Positions 11,836 to 12,711 of a stretch of DNA of 12,711 bases are shown one piece after another. Position 1 is the stretch's first letter, and the number at the start of each line of letters is the position of its first letter. The notes below the pieces were generated by a model that saw nothing but the letters and a program-made list of their open reading frames with translations, ran no database searches and had not been told where the DNA came from. Origin of the DNA: an uncultured Spirochaetaceae bacterium (lineage in GTDB: Bacteria; Spirochaetota; Spirochaetia; Treponematales; UBA12059); assembly GCA_938004315.1 (NCBI GenBank), contig CALKWG010000486.1, positions 1 through 12,711 of the forward strand. The letters run 5' to 3'. Both the position numbers and the translations under genes were made by a program.

Positions 11836-12711
11836 TTACTCGTCTTCGCGCTCCACCGGGCAGGTCATGCAGCGCGCGCCGCCGCCGCCGCGGGCCAGTT
11901 CGACCCCGTCGAAACCCACGACGAGGCGGCCGGGGGCCAGGGGATCGGCCTTGTCCGCGATCACGTCGCGCGCGCTCCTGTACTCGAAGCCGGCCGCCGA
12001 GAGGGCCTCGACCGTCCTCACGTTCACCTGGTAGACGACGATCTTGCCCGGACCGTAGGCGAAGGAGTTGGCGCCGGACATCCACTGCTCGCGCTCCTGG
12101 CGTATGGGGTCCTTACCGCCGGTCAGGATGGGCTTTAAATCGAAGCCGACGCCCTTGAGCGCGCCGAGGAGCGAATCCTCCTCGCGCAGCTTGGGCTCCT
12201 TGCCCGGCGCTACGTCTATGCGGGCGACGCGAGCCCGCCTCGGCCCTAGGATGACAGGCTCGAATACGAGGCACGCGTCCCGGTCGATCACCGTAAACGC
12301 CATATCCAGGTGTATCGTCGCCCTCGCTACCGGGAGCTCCACCGCTATCACGCTGAAGGGTTCGCCGAAGGCGTCGGCCATGCCGCGGGCGATGAGGTCG
12401 ACGGCGCGCGCGCTCGTCCGCTCGGACACGCCTATCGCGACCACGTTCGGGCCGATAGCCTGGAAGTCGCCGCCTTCAAGCGAGAGTCCCTCGGCCGCCA
12501 GCGCCGGTCCGTCGAAGAGCCTGCCTGCGCCCTTGAAGTCGGGATGCCTCGTGAAGATGAGCCTATGGATCAGCGCCTCGGGCGTCCTCACCTTGAAGCG
12601 CATAGCCGAAGCGATCGAACGGTCGCGGTATACCATGGCCGCGTCGCGCATGAAGTACATGTTCGGGAGCGGCGGCAGGTCGTATTCCCGGCCGCGCAGG
12701 TAGTGCTCCAT
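11836..12711 (-). CDS. arcA: Arginine deiminase (N-terminal part outside window)
   Basis: Arginine deiminase hydrolyses arginine to citrulline and ammonia, the first step of the energy-yielding ADI pathway. The visible 291 residues are the C-terminal part of a family of about 400-410; the frame runs through the right edge, so about 110-120 residues are missing. Seen (numbered from the edge): LPNMYFMRDAA (15-25), LEGGDFQAIG (78-87), IGVSERTS (93-100), TIHLDMAFTVID (132-143), NSFAYGPGKIVVYQVN (215-230) and the C-terminal GGGGARCMTCPV (275-286). The guanidino-group and catalytic residues are all there: Asp23, Glu79, His134, Asp136 and nucleophile Cys281. Usual partners arcB (ornithine carbamoyltransferase), arcC (carbamate kinase) and arcD (antiporter) are not seen here; instead the next gene, 4 bp downstream, is a DAHP synthase. 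Partners could lie upstream of the window. Confidence 0.94.
   Translation of the reverse strand: MEHYLRGREYDLPPLPNMYFMRDAAMVYRDRSIASAMRFKVRTPEALIHRLIFTRHPDFKGAGRLFDGPALAAEGLSLEGGDFQAIGPNVVAIGVSERTSARAVDLIARGMADAFGEPFSVIAVELPVARATIHLDMAFTVIDRDACLVFEPVILGPRRARVARIDVAPGKEPKLREEDSLLGALKGVGFDLKPILTGGKDPIRQEREQWMSGANSFAYGPGKIVVYQVNVRTVEALSAAGFEYRSARDVIADKADPLAPGRLVVGFDGVELARGGGGARCMTCPVEREDE

Noticed and set aside
12068..12703. 211-codon Ser/Arg-rich open frame on the plus strand
   Set aside because: It is the antisense shadow of arginine deiminase, whose catalytic motifs are on the minus strand.

Overview
This 12.7 kb window is GC-rich and densely coded on both strands. It has eleven protein genes, two of them cut by the window edges, and no stretch of 300 bases without a gene. 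I saw no rRNA, tRNA, CRISPR array, insertion sequence, integrase or phage gene. The gene mix (CheD, a clostridial-type 2[4Fe-4S] ferredoxin, arginine deiminase, a lipoprotein of the COG4324 putative aminopeptidase family, a small-headed GT4 glycosyltransferase and a signal-peptide/beta-barrel outer-membrane candidate) fits a fermentative, diderm, chemotactic anaerobe. A high-GC spirochaete is my best guess, but that is inference; no phylogenetic marker is present.

Layout from left to right: (1) the C-terminal end of a membrane-anchored LuxR-type regulator (+), converging on (2) a secreted protein with a helical middle and a probable outer-membrane barrel (-), preceded by (3) a putative aminopeptidase lipoprotein (-). 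The lipoprotein is divergent from (4) a trimmed YtcJ-like amidohydrolase (+), and a GC-only 9-bp tandem repeat fills the convergent gap to (5) cheD (-). Upstream of cheD on the same strand is (6) a double-module AAA+ ATPase (-). It is divergent, across a 19-bp tandem repeat, from (7) a GH36 alpha-galactosidase (+), which converges on (8) a GT4 glycosyltransferase (-). The glycosyltransferase is divergent from (9) a 56-residue ferredoxin (+) with its own promoter and terminator. Last come (10) a class I DAHP synthase (-) and (11) arginine deiminase (-), 4 bp apart and so co-transcribed.

The genes do not form one obvious pathway. They look like housekeeping and metabolic units, each with its own promoter: chemotaxis adaptation (cheD, possibly read through from the ATPase gene), alpha-galactoside use, glycolipid or envelope glycosylation, anaerobic electron transfer, and arginine use with aromatic amino-acid entry. 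Eight sigma-70-like promoters can be read directly. Their -10 boxes are mostly TATACT, CATACT or TACTAT variants. Three genes have no Shine-Dalgarno sequence, and their -10 box lies only 6-9 nt before the ATG, which implies leaderless mRNAs. The genes with a good Shine-Dalgarno generally have a more distant -10 box. The least explained items are the two-module AAA+ ATPase beside cheD, the barrel protein, and the repeat-bearing divergent promoter regions.
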